Shown here: positions 41,546-50,415 of the stretch, piece by piece
How the letters are laid out: each line of letters begins with the position of its first letter
Numbering within the stretch: position 1 is the stretch's first letter
The notes under the pieces: generated by a model
Told to the model about the DNA's origin: nothing
Database searches by the model: none
Seen by the model: only the letters and a program-made list of their open reading frames with translations
Program-made: the position numbers and the translations under genes
Assembly (NCBI GenBank): GCA_964370475.1
Contig: CAYJJI010000007.1
Span: 1 to 57,599 of the forward strand
DNA: 57,599 bases
Source of the DNA: CAYJCL01 sp964370475
Lineage (GTDB): Bacteria > Bacillota_I > Bacilli_A > RF39 > UBA660
Direction: 5' to 3'

Positions 41546-43021
41546 ATGAAAAAGATATTAACAATTATATTAGATGGATTTGGAATGCGTAATGAAGAAT
41601 TTGGAAATGCTATTAAGAATGCTAATCCAGCTAATTTTATAAATTTATGGAATAATTATCCTCATTGTCTATTGGATGCTTCTGGGGAAGCAGTTGGTCT
41701 TAATAAAGGTCAATTTGGAAATAGTGAAGTTGGTCATTTAACTATTGGTGCTGGAAGATTAATTAAGCAGAATATGATGTTAGTTAAGGATCTAGTAAAT
41801 GATTTAGAGTCTAATAGTGTATATAAGGAAATGGTTAGTTCTACTGATAAGGTTCATTTGATGTATTTAATAAGTGATGGAGGTGTCCATTCTTTAGAAG
41901 AGTATGCTCTTCGAGTATTAGCTTATTTGAATAAATCTGGAGTTAAGGAAGTTTATTTTCATTTAATAACAGATGGTAGAGATACTAAACCAGATAGTTG
42001 TAGAAAATATATAGATAAATTACAATCAATAATTGATAGATTTAATTATGGAAGTATTGCAACTATTAGTGGTAGATATTATGCTATGGATAGGGATAAT
42101 AATTTAGATAGAACTATGACTTATTTTGATTTAGTGACTAAAGGTATAGGAAGAGCAGTAATTGATTATAATCAAGCTATTGATACTTGTTATGCTAAAG
42201 GTGTTACTGATGAGTTTTTAATTCCTATGTTATTAAATAACAAAGGAATTATTAAGTCAGGAGATACTGTATTTTGGTTAAATTTTAGAGCTGATAGAGC
42301 TAAGCAGATTACTAAATTTTTAACGTCTAGCGATATTTCTGTGTATTCTTTTTTAGAGATTGATGAAGATAGCTTAGTTAAGCCTTTAATCAAAGATGAT
42401 GGGGTGATTAATTCTTTAGGAGTGTATTTATCTAATTTAGGTTTATCACAAGCTAGAATAGCTGAAACGGAAAAATATGCACATGTGACTTATTTCTTTG
42501 ATGGTGGTAAGGATTTAGAACTAGATAAGTGTGATAGATTTTTAATTCCTTCTCCTAAAGTAGCTACATATGATTTACAACCTGAGATGAGTGCATATTC
42601 TGTAACTCAAAAAGTTATTGATTCTATGGAAGATGATTATGATTTTATTTTAGTTAATTATGCTAATCCTGATATGGTTGGTCATACTGGTGATTTAGAA
42701 GCAACTATTAAAGCTATTAAAGTAGTTGATAATTGTTTAGGAAAGCTTCTTAGTGTTGCTGAGGATAACTTTTATACTGTTGTATTGTTAGCTGATCATG
42801 GTAATGCTGATGTAATGATTGATAAAGATGGTAACAAAGTTACTACGCACACTACTAATTTAGTTCCGTTTGTAATTAATGATAAAAAAGTTAGATTAAA
42901 TAATGGTGATTTAACTCAAGTTGCACCAACTATTTTAAAATATATGAATATTTCTGTTCCGAAAGAAATGAGAGGAACTAAAGATTTATTTAAGGAAAGT
43001 GAAAAAGAGTTAAATGAATAG
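41546..43021 (+). CDS. gpmI: 2,3-bisphosphoglycerate-independent phosphoglycerate mutase
   Basis: 491 aa, near the usual 510. Phosphoserine Ser60 in GNSEVGH, metal ligands in DGFG at the start, and a late ADHGNAD motif. It converts 3-phosphoglycerate to 2-phosphoglycerate and is Mn-dependent; in Bacillus it is important for sporulation and germination. It overlaps the first DUF3137 gene by eight bases. The start follows CAGGAG. Confidence 0.97.
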   Translation: MKKILTIILDGFGMRNEEFGNAIKNANPANFINLWNNYPHCLLDASGEAVGLNKGQFGNSEVGHLTIGAGRLIKQNMMLVKDLVNDLESNSVYKEMVSSTDKVHLMYLISDGGVHSLEEYALRVLAYLNKSGVKEVYFHLITDGRDTKPDSCRKYIDKLQSIIDRFNYGSIATISGRYYAMDRDNNLDRTMTYFDLVTKGIGRAVIDYNQAIDTCYAKGVTDEFLIPMLLNNKGIIKSGDTVFWLNFRADRAKQITKFLTSSDISVYSFLEIDEDSLVKPLIKDDGVINSLGVYLSNLGLSQARIAETEKYAHVTYFFDGGKDLELDKCDRFLIPSPKVATYDLQPEMSAYSVTQKVIDSMEDDYDFILVNYANPDMVGHTGDLEATIKAIKVVDNCLGKLLSVAEDNFYTVVLLADHGNADVMIDKDGNKVTTHTTNLVPFVINDKKVRLNNGDLTQVAPTILKYMNISVPKEMRGTKDLFKESEKELNE

Positions 43022-43883
43022 TTTAGTTTTATTAGAGAAATTAAGGATTAAGGTTTTAATATATTCAGTTATATTTATTATTTTACTTATTCTTTTAGCT
43101 ATATCGTTGCTAATTTTTAGTAATGCTCTTTTCTCTTTAATGTTTCTTGTATTATTTCTGTTCGTAAAAAAAATGAAGGGTAAGGTTCTTACAAAATATA
43201 AAAATAATTATAAAGAAGTGTTTGTTAACGATATTTTAAATAAAGTTATATTAAATTTAGAATATAAACCAAAAAATGGATTGACAAAGGAATTTGTTAA
43301 GAATACTCATTTAATTGATACTGGGGATGTATTTATATCTAATGATTATTTTAGAGGTTCTTATAAAAATGTTGATTTAACATTTTCTAATATTAATATT
43401 CAGGAAAAAAGTAGTATTGGTGTAAAAACAAGTTTTTTAACTACTTTTAGGGGAAATTGGATGATATTTTCTTTTAATAAAAAATTTAAATCTAATGTTC
43501 GAATAATAGAAAATGGTTTTTTTGGAGTTGCAGGTAATGGATTGTTATTAGAATATGGTTATAAAAATATTAAAATGGAAGATGTCGAGTTTAATAAAAA
43601 GTTTCAAACGCAAGCGATTGATGGCTTTGATGCTTTTTATATTATGACTCCACATATGATGCATAGAATTAAAAGGTTAACAGCTAAAAGCAAAGGTAAG
43701 ATGATTTTTGGTTTTATTAATAATGATTTACATATTGTTAATGCATCTGGAAAAAATATTTTTGAGCCATCAATATATATAAAAAACAATGAAAAAGAAA
43801 TTATAAAACTTATAAATTCTCAAATATCGCTTGTTACTCAATTTGTTGAAGAATTAAAGCTTGATGATGATTTGTTTAAATAG
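43014..43883 (+). CDS. DUF3137 membrane protein, paralogue 1
   Basis: 289 aa. Two close N-terminal helices (about 13-50) precede a domain with the DUF3137 pattern: F(V/I)SNDYFRGSYKNVDLTFSNI, then FRGNWMIFSFNKKFKSNV, then MEDVEFNKKFQTQA and FDAFYIMTPHMM. The function of this family is unknown; it is often found with LemA, as here. It begins within the end of gpmI and is followed by two more paralogues. Divergence among the three is high although the pattern is shared. Confidence 0.88.
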   Translation: MNSLVLLEKLRIKVLIYSVIFIILLILLAISLLIFSNALFSLMFLVLFLFVKKMKGKVLTKYKNNYKEVFVNDILNKVILNLEYKPKNGLTKEFVKNTHLIDTGDVFISNDYFRGSYKNVDLTFSNINIQEKSSIGVKTSFLTTFRGNWMIFSFNKKFKSNVRIIENGFFGVAGNGLLLEYGYKNIKMEDVEFNKKFQTQAIDGFDAFYIMTPHMMHRIKRLTAKSKGKMIFGFINNDLHIVNASGKNIFEPSIYIKNNEKEIIKLINSQISLVTQFVEELKLDDDLFK

Positions 43884-43928
43884 AAATTTCTTGTATTGTG
43901 ATGATTATTAAAAAAGGAAGTGAAGTTA

Positions 43929-44801
43929 ATGAGTAGAATTGAAGAACTGGAAAAATTAAGAAAAAAAGCTATTATGTCTCAATTATTTATACTAATTTTG
44001 ATAATTTCTGCTTTTTTATTTATTTTTTTCTTGAGTAGTAACATAATATTTTTTATTTTAGCATTTGTATTGATATTTACTTATTCTTTTTATGCTAATA
44101 AGACTATTGTATCTTATAAAAATAAGTTCAAAGAGCATTTTGTTGAATCTGCTTTATCTAGAGTAATTAATAATTTAGAATATAATCATGAGTTTGGATT
44201 TAGTAAAGAAAATATTAAAGACACAGGATTACTTAGTACTGGTGATATTTTCAGTTCTAATGATTACGTTAAAGGAACTTATAAGAATGTGACTTTAGAG
44301 TTTGCAGATATACATGTTCAAGAACAAAGAGGTTCTGGAAAAAATAAGCACTATGTTACTACTTTTTTAGGAAGTTATATGGTATTTGAATTTAATAAGA
44401 AATTCAAATCTAATGTTAGGTTATGGGAGAAAGGTTTTTATGCTGTTGATACTAATGGTTTATTTAGAGAAAATAAGTATAAAAATGTAGAAATGGAAGA
44501 TATTGATTTTAATAATAATTTTACTACTCAAGCTCATAACCAATTAGATGCGTTTTTAATATTAACACCGCATATGATGGAAAAGTTAAAAAAGTTAACT
44601 TATGATACTCGTGGAGAAATGTTATTTGGTTTTATAGATAATAAGTTATATATTGCTAATAATACTAGTAATGATAGTTTTGAACCAAGTGTTTGGAAGA
44701 AGATTGATGAAGAGAAAGTTGTTGAAGTTATTAATTCTCAAATAAGTGAGATTACTAAGTTTGTTGAAGATTTAAACTTAGATAATGCTTTGTTTAGGTA
44801 G
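43929..44801 (+). CDS. DUF3137 membrane protein, paralogue 2
   Basis: 290 aa. The start ATG at 43929 is behind AAGGAAGTGA; a GTG at 43920 lies inside that site. Same architecture as paralogue 1: helices at about 17-55, then SSNDYVKGTYKNVTLEFADI, GSYMVFEFNKKFKSNV, MEDIDFNNNF and LDAFLILTPHMM. A short QRGSGKNKHY loop is inserted in the first motif region. Third gene starts six bases after its stop. Confidence 0.88.
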   Translation: MSRIEELEKLRKKAIMSQLFILILIISAFLFIFFLSSNIIFFILAFVLIFTYSFYANKTIVSYKNKFKEHFVESALSRVINNLEYNHEFGFSKENIKDTGLLSTGDIFSSNDYVKGTYKNVTLEFADIHVQEQRGSGKNKHYVTTFLGSYMVFEFNKKFKSNVRLWEKGFYAVDTNGLFRENKYKNVEMEDIDFNNNFTTQAHNQLDAFLILTPHMMEKLKKLTYDTRGEMLFGFIDNKLYIANNTSNDSFEPSVWKKIDEEKVVEVINSQISEITKFVEDLNLDNALFR

Positions 44802-44807
44802 GTTATT

Positions 44808-45650
44808 ATGATATTAGAAGATTTAGAAAATTTAAGAATTCAAACTAAGAAATATTTAATTTTAAATATTGTGTTTATATTTTTATTTATTTTAGCTATA
44901 GTTGTAGTTAAATGGTATAGTTTAATATTATTTCCTTTAGTTGCTTATTTTGCTTATAAAAGTACTAAGTTTGGAAATGAGTTTAAAGATTCTTATAAAA
45001 ATAATTTTGTGGAAGTGGCTTTAAGTTCTGTTGTTGATAATTTGAAGTATGAAGCTAATAATGGATTTTCTAAAGATTTAGTTGATTCGATAGGAATGTT
45101 GTCTACGGGAGATTCTTATAGTGCTAATGATTATTTTAAAGGGTCTTATAAAGGTGTTAATTTAGAGTATAGTGATTTATTAATTGAAGAAGCTGATATT
45201 GATGAAGATGGGAATACAACTTATGATACTATATTTAAAGGTAGTTTAATGATATTTGATTTTCATAAGAATTTTAAGTCTGATGTATTTATTAGAAGTA
45301 AGAGAATTGTTCCTGTTAGGAATAAATACAAAAAAATAAAAATGGAAGATATGGAATTTAATAAATTATTTGAAGTAAGTTCTTTGAATGAGTTAGATGC
45401 TTTTTATATTTTGACTCCTCATTTGATGGATAAAATTAAAAATATAGTTAAGGAGAATAAGTCTGATATGATGTTTGGATTTGATAATAATAAATTATAT
45501 ATAGCTAACTACAATAATAAGAATGGTTTTGAACCTGATTTGTCAAAGAAATTAACTTTGGAAAACATTAATTCTTCTATTAATGATGATATTGTTAAAA
45601 TAACTCAATTTGTTGATGAGTTAAATTTAGATAAAAACTTATTTAAGTAG
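44808..45650 (+). CDS. DUF3137 membrane protein, paralogue 3
   Basis: 280 aa. Helices at about 15-50, then SANDYFKGSYKGVNLEYSDL, GSLMIFDFHKNFKSDV, MEDMEFNKLF and LDAFYILTPHLM. It carries an acidic insert IEEADIDEDGN where paralogue 2 has a basic one, so the partners or ligands may differ. LemA follows with its own TATAAT (45663-45668). Confidence 0.88.
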   Translation: MILEDLENLRIQTKKYLILNIVFIFLFILAIVVVKWYSLILFPLVAYFAYKSTKFGNEFKDSYKNNFVEVALSSVVDNLKYEANNGFSKDLVDSIGMLSTGDSYSANDYFKGSYKGVNLEYSDLLIEEADIDEDGNTTYDTIFKGSLMIFDFHKNFKSDVFIRSKRIVPVRNKYKKIKMEDMEFNKLFEVSSLNELDAFYILTPHLMDKIKNIVKENKSDMMFGFDNNKLYIANYNNKNGFEPDLSKKLTLENINSSINDDIVKITQFVDELNLDKNLFK

Positions 45651-45722
45651 TTTACATAGTGTTATAATTTTTATTGTTAGATTATTATTTAAATGATATT
45701 ATTATATTAGAAGGAGAAAATT

Positions 45723-46259
45723 ATGGAGTTAATTATTATTGGAGCTGTAGTTTTAATTGTTATTTTATGGATTGTTTCTGTTTATAATAAGTTAAATACT
45801 GCACTTGTAAAGATTGATGAGGCTGACTCTGGAATAGATGTTGCTTTAACAAAAAGATTTGATGTTTTAACTAAAATGGTAGATACTGTTAAAGGTTATA
45901 CTAAGTATGAGGATAAAACTTTAAAGGATGTAGTAAAGCTTAGAAATGGTATGTCTATTGGTGAGAAAATCGCTCAAAATAATGCTATGACTGATGAGTT
46001 TGCTAAGATTCAAGTTTTAGTAGAAAATTATCCTGATTTAAAAGCTAGTCAAAATTATGTTCAATTGCAAGCTTCTATAGTTGATGTTGAAGAACATTTG
46101 CAAGCAGCTAGAAGATTATATAATTCTAATGTTTCCATTTTTAATCAATTATTAGTTACTATTCCATCAAATATTATCGCTGGATTTATGAAGTTATCTA
46201 AAAGAGATTTTTTTGAGGCTGAAGAAGTTAAAAAAGAAGATGTTAAAATTAGTTTATAA
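45723..46259 (+). CDS. lemA: LemA family protein
   Basis: 178 aa, normal length. One N-terminal membrane helix (about 2-22), then helical body with the LemA pattern VKIDEADSGIDVALTKRFDVL, ENYPDLKASQNYVQLQ and ARRLYNSNVSIFNQLL. The exact function is unclear; LemA is membrane-bound with most of the chain probably outside. In many Firmicutes it is beside DUF3137 genes, supporting a joint complex. Ribosome binding site AAGGAG. A terminator follows. Confidence 0.93.
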   Translation: MELIIIGAVVLIVILWIVSVYNKLNTALVKIDEADSGIDVALTKRFDVLTKMVDTVKGYTKYEDKTLKDVVKLRNGMSIGEKIAQNNAMTDEFAKIQVLVENYPDLKASQNYVQLQASIVDVEEHLQAARRLYNSNVSIFNQLLVTIPSNIIAGFMKLSKRDFFEAEEVKKEDVKISL

Positions 46260-46273
46260 TTATTTTGAAAATT

Positions 46274-46299
46274 AGTAAGTATACGTACTTACTTTTTTT
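46274..46299 (+). terminator. terminator of lemA
   Basis: AGTAAGTA-TACG-TACTTACT and T run. Confidence 0.9.
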
Positions 46300-46347
46300 A
46301 TTGAATTTTTTTTTGTTATGTTGTATTCTTATCATAGGAGTATGGAT

Positions 46348-48141
46348 ATGAAGAAAAGTTATATAGTTATATTAAGTGTGTTAGGTTTATTTATATTTGT
46401 AACAGGAATTACATATGCATTTTTTCTTGTAAGAGACAATAGTTCTTCAGTTGAGAATAGTGTCACTACTGCAGTAATTGGATCTGTTGGTTTTGAAGGC
46501 GGACCTTCTGTGCAGGTGCCTGTTGGTGGAATATATCCTGGATGGATTGGAGTTCAAGAATTTACTGTTAAAGTACCTGATGGTATGAGTGAGGGTTTAG
46601 GTGCGTATGAAATTGTTATGGATACAATAGTAGATGCAGCTTACAGTGATTGGGTAAGTATTGAAGTTTATAAAACTACAGATATGGGTAAAACGATTAC
46701 TAAAGTAGAAGGAATGTTAGATTCTAGTGCTGATAATTCTAATGAAGTATTTGTAACTGATTCTTTGTCTGTAAATGGTTTTGCTATTCCTGAGGATTCG
46801 ATTAAATCTCAAGTTATTAATTCTACAAGTGGAACTATAAGTTTAGACAAACAGAATTTTGATGTAAGTGAAATGGTTGAAACTAAGTATTATGTTGTTT
46901 TTAGATTTTTAAATTTAGATGTTAATCAAAACGGGGCACAAGGAGCTAATTTTAATACTGTTATTAAATTTAATCCTATAGGTAGATTTGATACTTCTAG
47001 TAATGAATATGCAGATGCTAGTGGTGCTAATGTTCCGGAATTGAAATCTAAGATGGTACCTGTTAATATTACGGATGAAGGTAGTGTTAGTGTAGCTGAT
47101 ACTACTAAAGAGTGGTATGACTATTTAAATAAGGAGTGGGCTAATGCGGTAATAGTTGATTCTTCTTTTACTACTTTAGATCCTGGGACTACAATACCAA
47201 TGGAATCTATAGAGCAGATGTATGTGTGGGTGCCTAGATATATGTATGATCCTGATTCTATAGAATCAGCTGCAAATGCAATTGATGTGATTTTTGTAAG
47301 TAAATATGCCACTGCGCATCCAGCGTTTACGTTTGGAAATGATGAATTAACTGGAATATGGGTTGGAAAGTTTGAACAAGGTGAGGATAATACTATTAAA
47401 CCTAATCAGAATTCTTTTAATAACGTTAATTTAGCTACTTTATATGATAATATTAATGATGCAATGACCAATTATTCTTTAGATTCAAATGTTGATGTGC
47501 ATATGATTAAAAATACTGAATGGGGTGCTGTAGCATATTTATCTCAGTCGAAGTATGGTGTGTGTAATAGTGATGGGACGTGTACTGAAAAGATAGAAAA
47601 TAATCATTATTTTAATGAAAGTACAGGTGATATAGTTACTGGGTGTGGGGGTGCTGATACTGGTGTTATTAATAATGTTAGTGGAGTTGCTATATGTCCT
47701 GAGGCATACCGATGGAATACATCTAATGGAGTAGGTGCTAGTACAACAAAAAATGTTACAGGTATTTACGATCTTGCTGGAGGAAGAATTGAATATGTAA
47801 TGGGAAATATGCAAACTTCTACTGGAAATATTTCTTTGTCTTCTTCTGGCCTTCTTGCTGCGCCTGATAGTAAGTATTATGATAGTTATATATATGGGGC
47901 AGCTTCTACTGAATATTTTAGAGGACTTCCTGGAGATGCTACTGCAGAGTTATATCTAACTGGATACGATGAAAAATGGAATAGTGATGGTGCTTTCTTT
48001 GTATCATTAAATTCTGAATGGGTTTTAAGAGGTGGATTGGCTAATTTTGATGCAGGATCTGGAGTTTGGCATTTAAATAGAAATAGTGGTGTTGGGAATA
48101 TCTTGACTACTTCTAGATCGGTGATTGCTTTTATAAATTAA
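46348..48141 (+). CDS. exported surface protein with FGE/C-type-lectin-like C-terminus
   Basis: 597 aa. An N-terminal helix (about 5-26, FIFVTGITYAFF) is of the TasA/SipW-type or pilin-like export signal. Residues 30-215 are beta-rich, like a camelysin/TasA jelly roll (GGIYPGWIGVQEFTVKV). Residues 215-597 contain MYVWVPRYMY, IWVGKFEQ, TEWGAVAYLSQSKYG, GIYDLAGGRIEYVMG, and the end WVLRGGLANFDAGSG..., the layout of a sulfatase-modifying-factor/C-type-lectin fold common in gut Firmicutes surface proteins. The start ATG 46348 is at proper distance from ATAGGAG, whereas ATG 46342 is too close. Possible adhesin. Confidence 0.8.
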   Translation: MKKSYIVILSVLGLFIFVTGITYAFFLVRDNSSSVENSVTTAVIGSVGFEGGPSVQVPVGGIYPGWIGVQEFTVKVPDGMSEGLGAYEIVMDTIVDAAYSDWVSIEVYKTTDMGKTITKVEGMLDSSADNSNEVFVTDSLSVNGFAIPEDSIKSQVINSTSGTISLDKQNFDVSEMVETKYYVVFRFLNLDVNQNGAQGANFNTVIKFNPIGRFDTSSNEYADASGANVPELKSKMVPVNITDEGSVSVADTTKEWYDYLNKEWANAVIVDSSFTTLDPGTTIPMESIEQMYVWVPRYMYDPDSIESAANAIDVIFVSKYATAHPAFTFGNDELTGIWVGKFEQGEDNTIKPNQNSFNNVNLATLYDNINDAMTNYSLDSNVDVHMIKNTEWGAVAYLSQSKYGVCNSDGTCTEKIENNHYFNESTGDIVTGCGGADTGVINNVSGVAICPEAYRWNTSNGVGASTTKNVTGIYDLAGGRIEYVMGNMQTSTGNISLSSSGLLAAPDSKYYDSYIYGAASTEYFRGLPGDATAELYLTGYDEKWNSDGAFFVSLNSEWVLRGGLANFDAGSGVWHLNRNSGVGNILTTSRSVIAFIN

Positions 48142-48149
48142 TAAATAGA

Positions 48150-48207
48150 AAGATATATGAAATTATTTTGATACTCTGTATCAGTGATAATGTTATATAT
48201 CTTTTTT
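48150..48207 (+). terminator. long terminator hairpin
   Basis: AGATATAT/ATATATCT outer stem (48151-48158 with 48195-48202), inner GATAC-TCT-GTATC, then T run. Confidence 0.8.
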
Positions 48208-48263
48208 ATGGTATTCAAAATTTTTATCTTTATTGTTAGTTATTTATTTTTTTGAATTTGTGC

Positions 48264-48292
48264 TTGCAAAATAGGGATTCTTTTGTTATAAT
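48264..48292 (+). promoter_or_regulatory. promoter of the S10 ribosomal cluster
   Basis: TTGCAA (48264-48269), 17-bp spacer, TATAAT (48287-48292). Transcription starts near 48299, giving a leader of about 128 nt. Confidence 0.8.
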
Positions 48293-48297
48293 TAAAT

Positions 48298-48416
48298 GCG
48301 TATGACTGCATAGATGTGTGAGGTTGTTGATACACTAGGAGATGTTGTTAGATATTTTTTGGAGTTTCAAGGTATTTACGCGGAGCAAGTCTATACTAGA
48401 TATAGGCGAAAGGAGG
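48298..48416 (+). promoter_or_regulatory. structured leader of the S10 operon
   Basis: The leader can close with GCGTA (48298-48302) and TACGC (48377-48381), and a small stem CTATA-CTAGA-TATAG lies just before the AGGAGG of rpsJ. Such leaders in other bacteria bind a ribosomal protein for feedback control. No particular known L4-type leader is recognised. Confidence 0.4.
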
Positions 48417-48426
48417 ACATTGGAAT

Positions 48427-48726
48427 ATGTCAAAAGTTAGAATTAAATTGAAAGCATATGATCACAGAGTTGTTGATTTAGCTGCTGGAAAAATAATCGA
48501 AACGGTTAAAAGAACTGGGGGAGAAGTATCTGGTCCTGTACCACTTCCAACTGAAATTGAAAAATTTACAGTTTTAAGAGCGGTACATAAGTATAAAGAC
48601 TCAAGAGAACAATTTGAGAGTCGTACTCATAAAAGACTAATTGATATTAAAAATCCTAGTAAGGAAACTATTGAAGCTCTAGCACACTTAGATTTACCAA
48701 GTGGTGTAGACATCAATATTAAATAA
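48427..48726 (+). CDS. rpsJ: 30S ribosomal protein S10
   Basis: 99 aa, first gene of the cluster. KVRIKLKAYDHRVVD at the start and RTHKRLIDI near residue 60 are signatures. Part of the small-subunit head and, as NusE, a partner in antitermination. Strong AGGAGG. Followed by rplC after 14 bases. Confidence 0.98.
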   Translation: MSKVRIKLKAYDHRVVDLAAGKIIETVKRTGGEVSGPVPLPTEIEKFTVLRAVHKYKDSREQFESRTHKRLIDIKNPSKETIEALAHLDLPSGVDINIK

Positions 48727-48740
48727 TTGGAGGTATAGAA

Positions 48741-49484
48741 ATGAAAGGAATCTTAGGGCGCAAAGTTGGAATGACTCAAGTATTTACTGTTGAAGGTAAA
48801 TTAATCCCTGTTACAGTAGTAAGTGTAGAACCAAATGTTGTTACACAAGTTAAAACTGTTGAAACAGATGGATATAGTGCAGTTCAATTAGGTGCAGTAG
48901 ACAAAAAAGAAAAAAATGCTAGTAAAGCAAGTGTTGGTCATTCTAAAAAAGCTAACACAAATCCTAAGCGCTTCTTAAAAGAAATCAGAGATTTCGAAGG
49001 AAGTTATACGCTTGGTGATGTAATCAGCGCGGATATCTTCGCTGTAGGTGACGTTGTTGACGTAACAGGAATCAATAAAGGTAAAGGATTCGAAGGTGTT
49101 ATTAAACGTCATAATCAATCTCGTGGACCAATGACTCATGGTTCGAGATATCATCGTGGACCTGGTTCAATGGGAACTATGAGACCGATGAGAGTTATGA
49201 AAGGTAAAAATTTACCTGGACATATGGGTACTGAAACTACAACAATCCAAAACTTAGAAATTATAGAAGTTAATGTTGCTGAAGGATATATTCTTGTTAG
49301 CGGAAACATACCTGGACCTAAAAAAGGTTTAGTACTTGTTAAAGCTGGTGTTAAGAATAGCCGTAAAGCTTCACCTAAAGAATTAGTAAGTTACGAAACT
49401 GTTGTTGATGAAGTAGTAGAAGAAGTAACTGAAGACGTTGCTGTTGAAGCTGTAGCTGAAGAAGCTAAAGTGGAAAGTAATTAA
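48741..49484 (+). CDS. rplC: 50S ribosomal protein L3
   Basis: 247 aa, longer than the usual ~210. Core has GMTQVF at the start, FKGVIKRH-like KGFEGVIKRHNQSRGPMTHGS (about 108-128) and GTETTTIQN. The last ~30 residues are an acidic tail rich in Glu and Val (EEVTEDVAVEAVAEEAK), not part of the fold and opposite in charge to the basic tail of L24 in this operon. Confidence 0.98.
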   Translation: MKGILGRKVGMTQVFTVEGKLIPVTVVSVEPNVVTQVKTVETDGYSAVQLGAVDKKEKNASKASVGHSKKANTNPKRFLKEIRDFEGSYTLGDVISADIFAVGDVVDVTGINKGKGFEGVIKRHNQSRGPMTHGSRYHRGPGSMGTMRPMRVMKGKNLPGHMGTETTTIQNLEIIEVNVAEGYILVSGNIPGPKKGLVLVKAGVKNSRKASPKELVSYETVVDEVVEEVTEDVAVEAVAEEAKVESN

Positions 49485-49506
49485 TTCTTTAAGGAGGAAA
49501 TGAAAT

Positions 49507-50130
49507 ATGGCAAAGATTAAAGTATTAAATATTAAAGGTGAAAATCTTAAAGATATTAATTTAAATAAAGAAATTTGGAATGTTGAAGTAAATGATGTTG
49601 TTTTGAAGAAAGCTATTGATTTACAATTAGCTGCTACAAGACAAGGAACACACAAGACTAAGACTCGTGCTGAAGTTTCTGGTGGTGGAAGAAAACCATG
49701 GAAACAAAAAGGAACTGGTCGTGCACGTCAAGGATCTATTAGATCTATTCAATGGCGTGGAGGTGGAGTTGCGTTTGGAACTACACCAAGAGATTATGGA
49801 TTCAAAATGAACAAGAAAGAAAGAGTGTTAGCTCTTAAGAGTGCATTAACTTATAAGTTTAATGACAAAGAGTTAGTTGTTCTTGATAGTTTAATGTTGG
49901 ATACATTAAAAACTAAAGATTTAAAAAGCGTAATGAATACTTTGAATTTAAATGGAAAAGTATTATTCGTAACTAAAGAAGATAACGAAAATTTATACAT
50001 GGCTGCAAGAAACTTAGGTTATGCTTATTGTATCTTAGCTAATGAAATAAATTGTTATGATTTAGTAAATGCAGATGTTCTAGTTTGTGATGAACAAGCT
50101 ATTAATCAAATCGAGGAGGTGCTTAAATAA
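49507..50130 (+). CDS. rplD: 50S ribosomal protein L4
   Basis: 207 aa. Extended loop with TRAEVSGGGRKPWKQKGTGRARQGS (about 53-78) that lines the exit tunnel. May also regulate the operon, as in E. coli, but no site is proven here. It overlaps rplW by one base. Confidence 0.98.
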   Translation: MAKIKVLNIKGENLKDINLNKEIWNVEVNDVVLKKAIDLQLAATRQGTHKTKTRAEVSGGGRKPWKQKGTGRARQGSIRSIQWRGGGVAFGTTPRDYGFKMNKKERVLALKSALTYKFNDKELVVLDSLMLDTLKTKDLKSVMNTLNLNGKVLFVTKEDNENLYMAARNLGYAYCILANEINCYDLVNADVLVCDEQAINQIEEVLK

Positions 50131-50405
50131 TGAAAAGTTATGCTGATATTATTATTGCACCAGTAATTACTGAGAAATCTGCTTATGCTGCTGATAAAGG
50201 TGTTTACACTTTTAAAGTTGCAAAGAGTGCAAATAAAATAGAAATAAGAAAAGCTATCGAAGCTGCTTTTGGAGTTAAAGTTGTTAAATTAAACACTTTA
50301 AATACTAAAGCTAAAGATAAAAGAGTTGGTAAATATACTGGTAAGACTAAAACTTACAAAAAAGCTATTATCACTTTAAAAGATGGCGACAAAATAGAAT
50401 TATAG
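50130..50405 (+). CDS. rplW: 50S ribosomal protein L23
   Basis: 91 aa, standard. IIIAPVITEKS (about 8-18) and the conserved extension loop KRVGKYTGKTKTYKKA. It sits at the tunnel exit and binds trigger factor and SRP. Coupled to rplD by TAATG. Confidence 0.98.
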   Translation: MKSYADIIIAPVITEKSAYAADKGVYTFKVAKSANKIEIRKAIEAAFGVKVVKLNTLNTKAKDKRVGKYTGKTKTYKKAIITLKDGDKIEL

Positions 50406-50415
50406 GAGAATGTTT

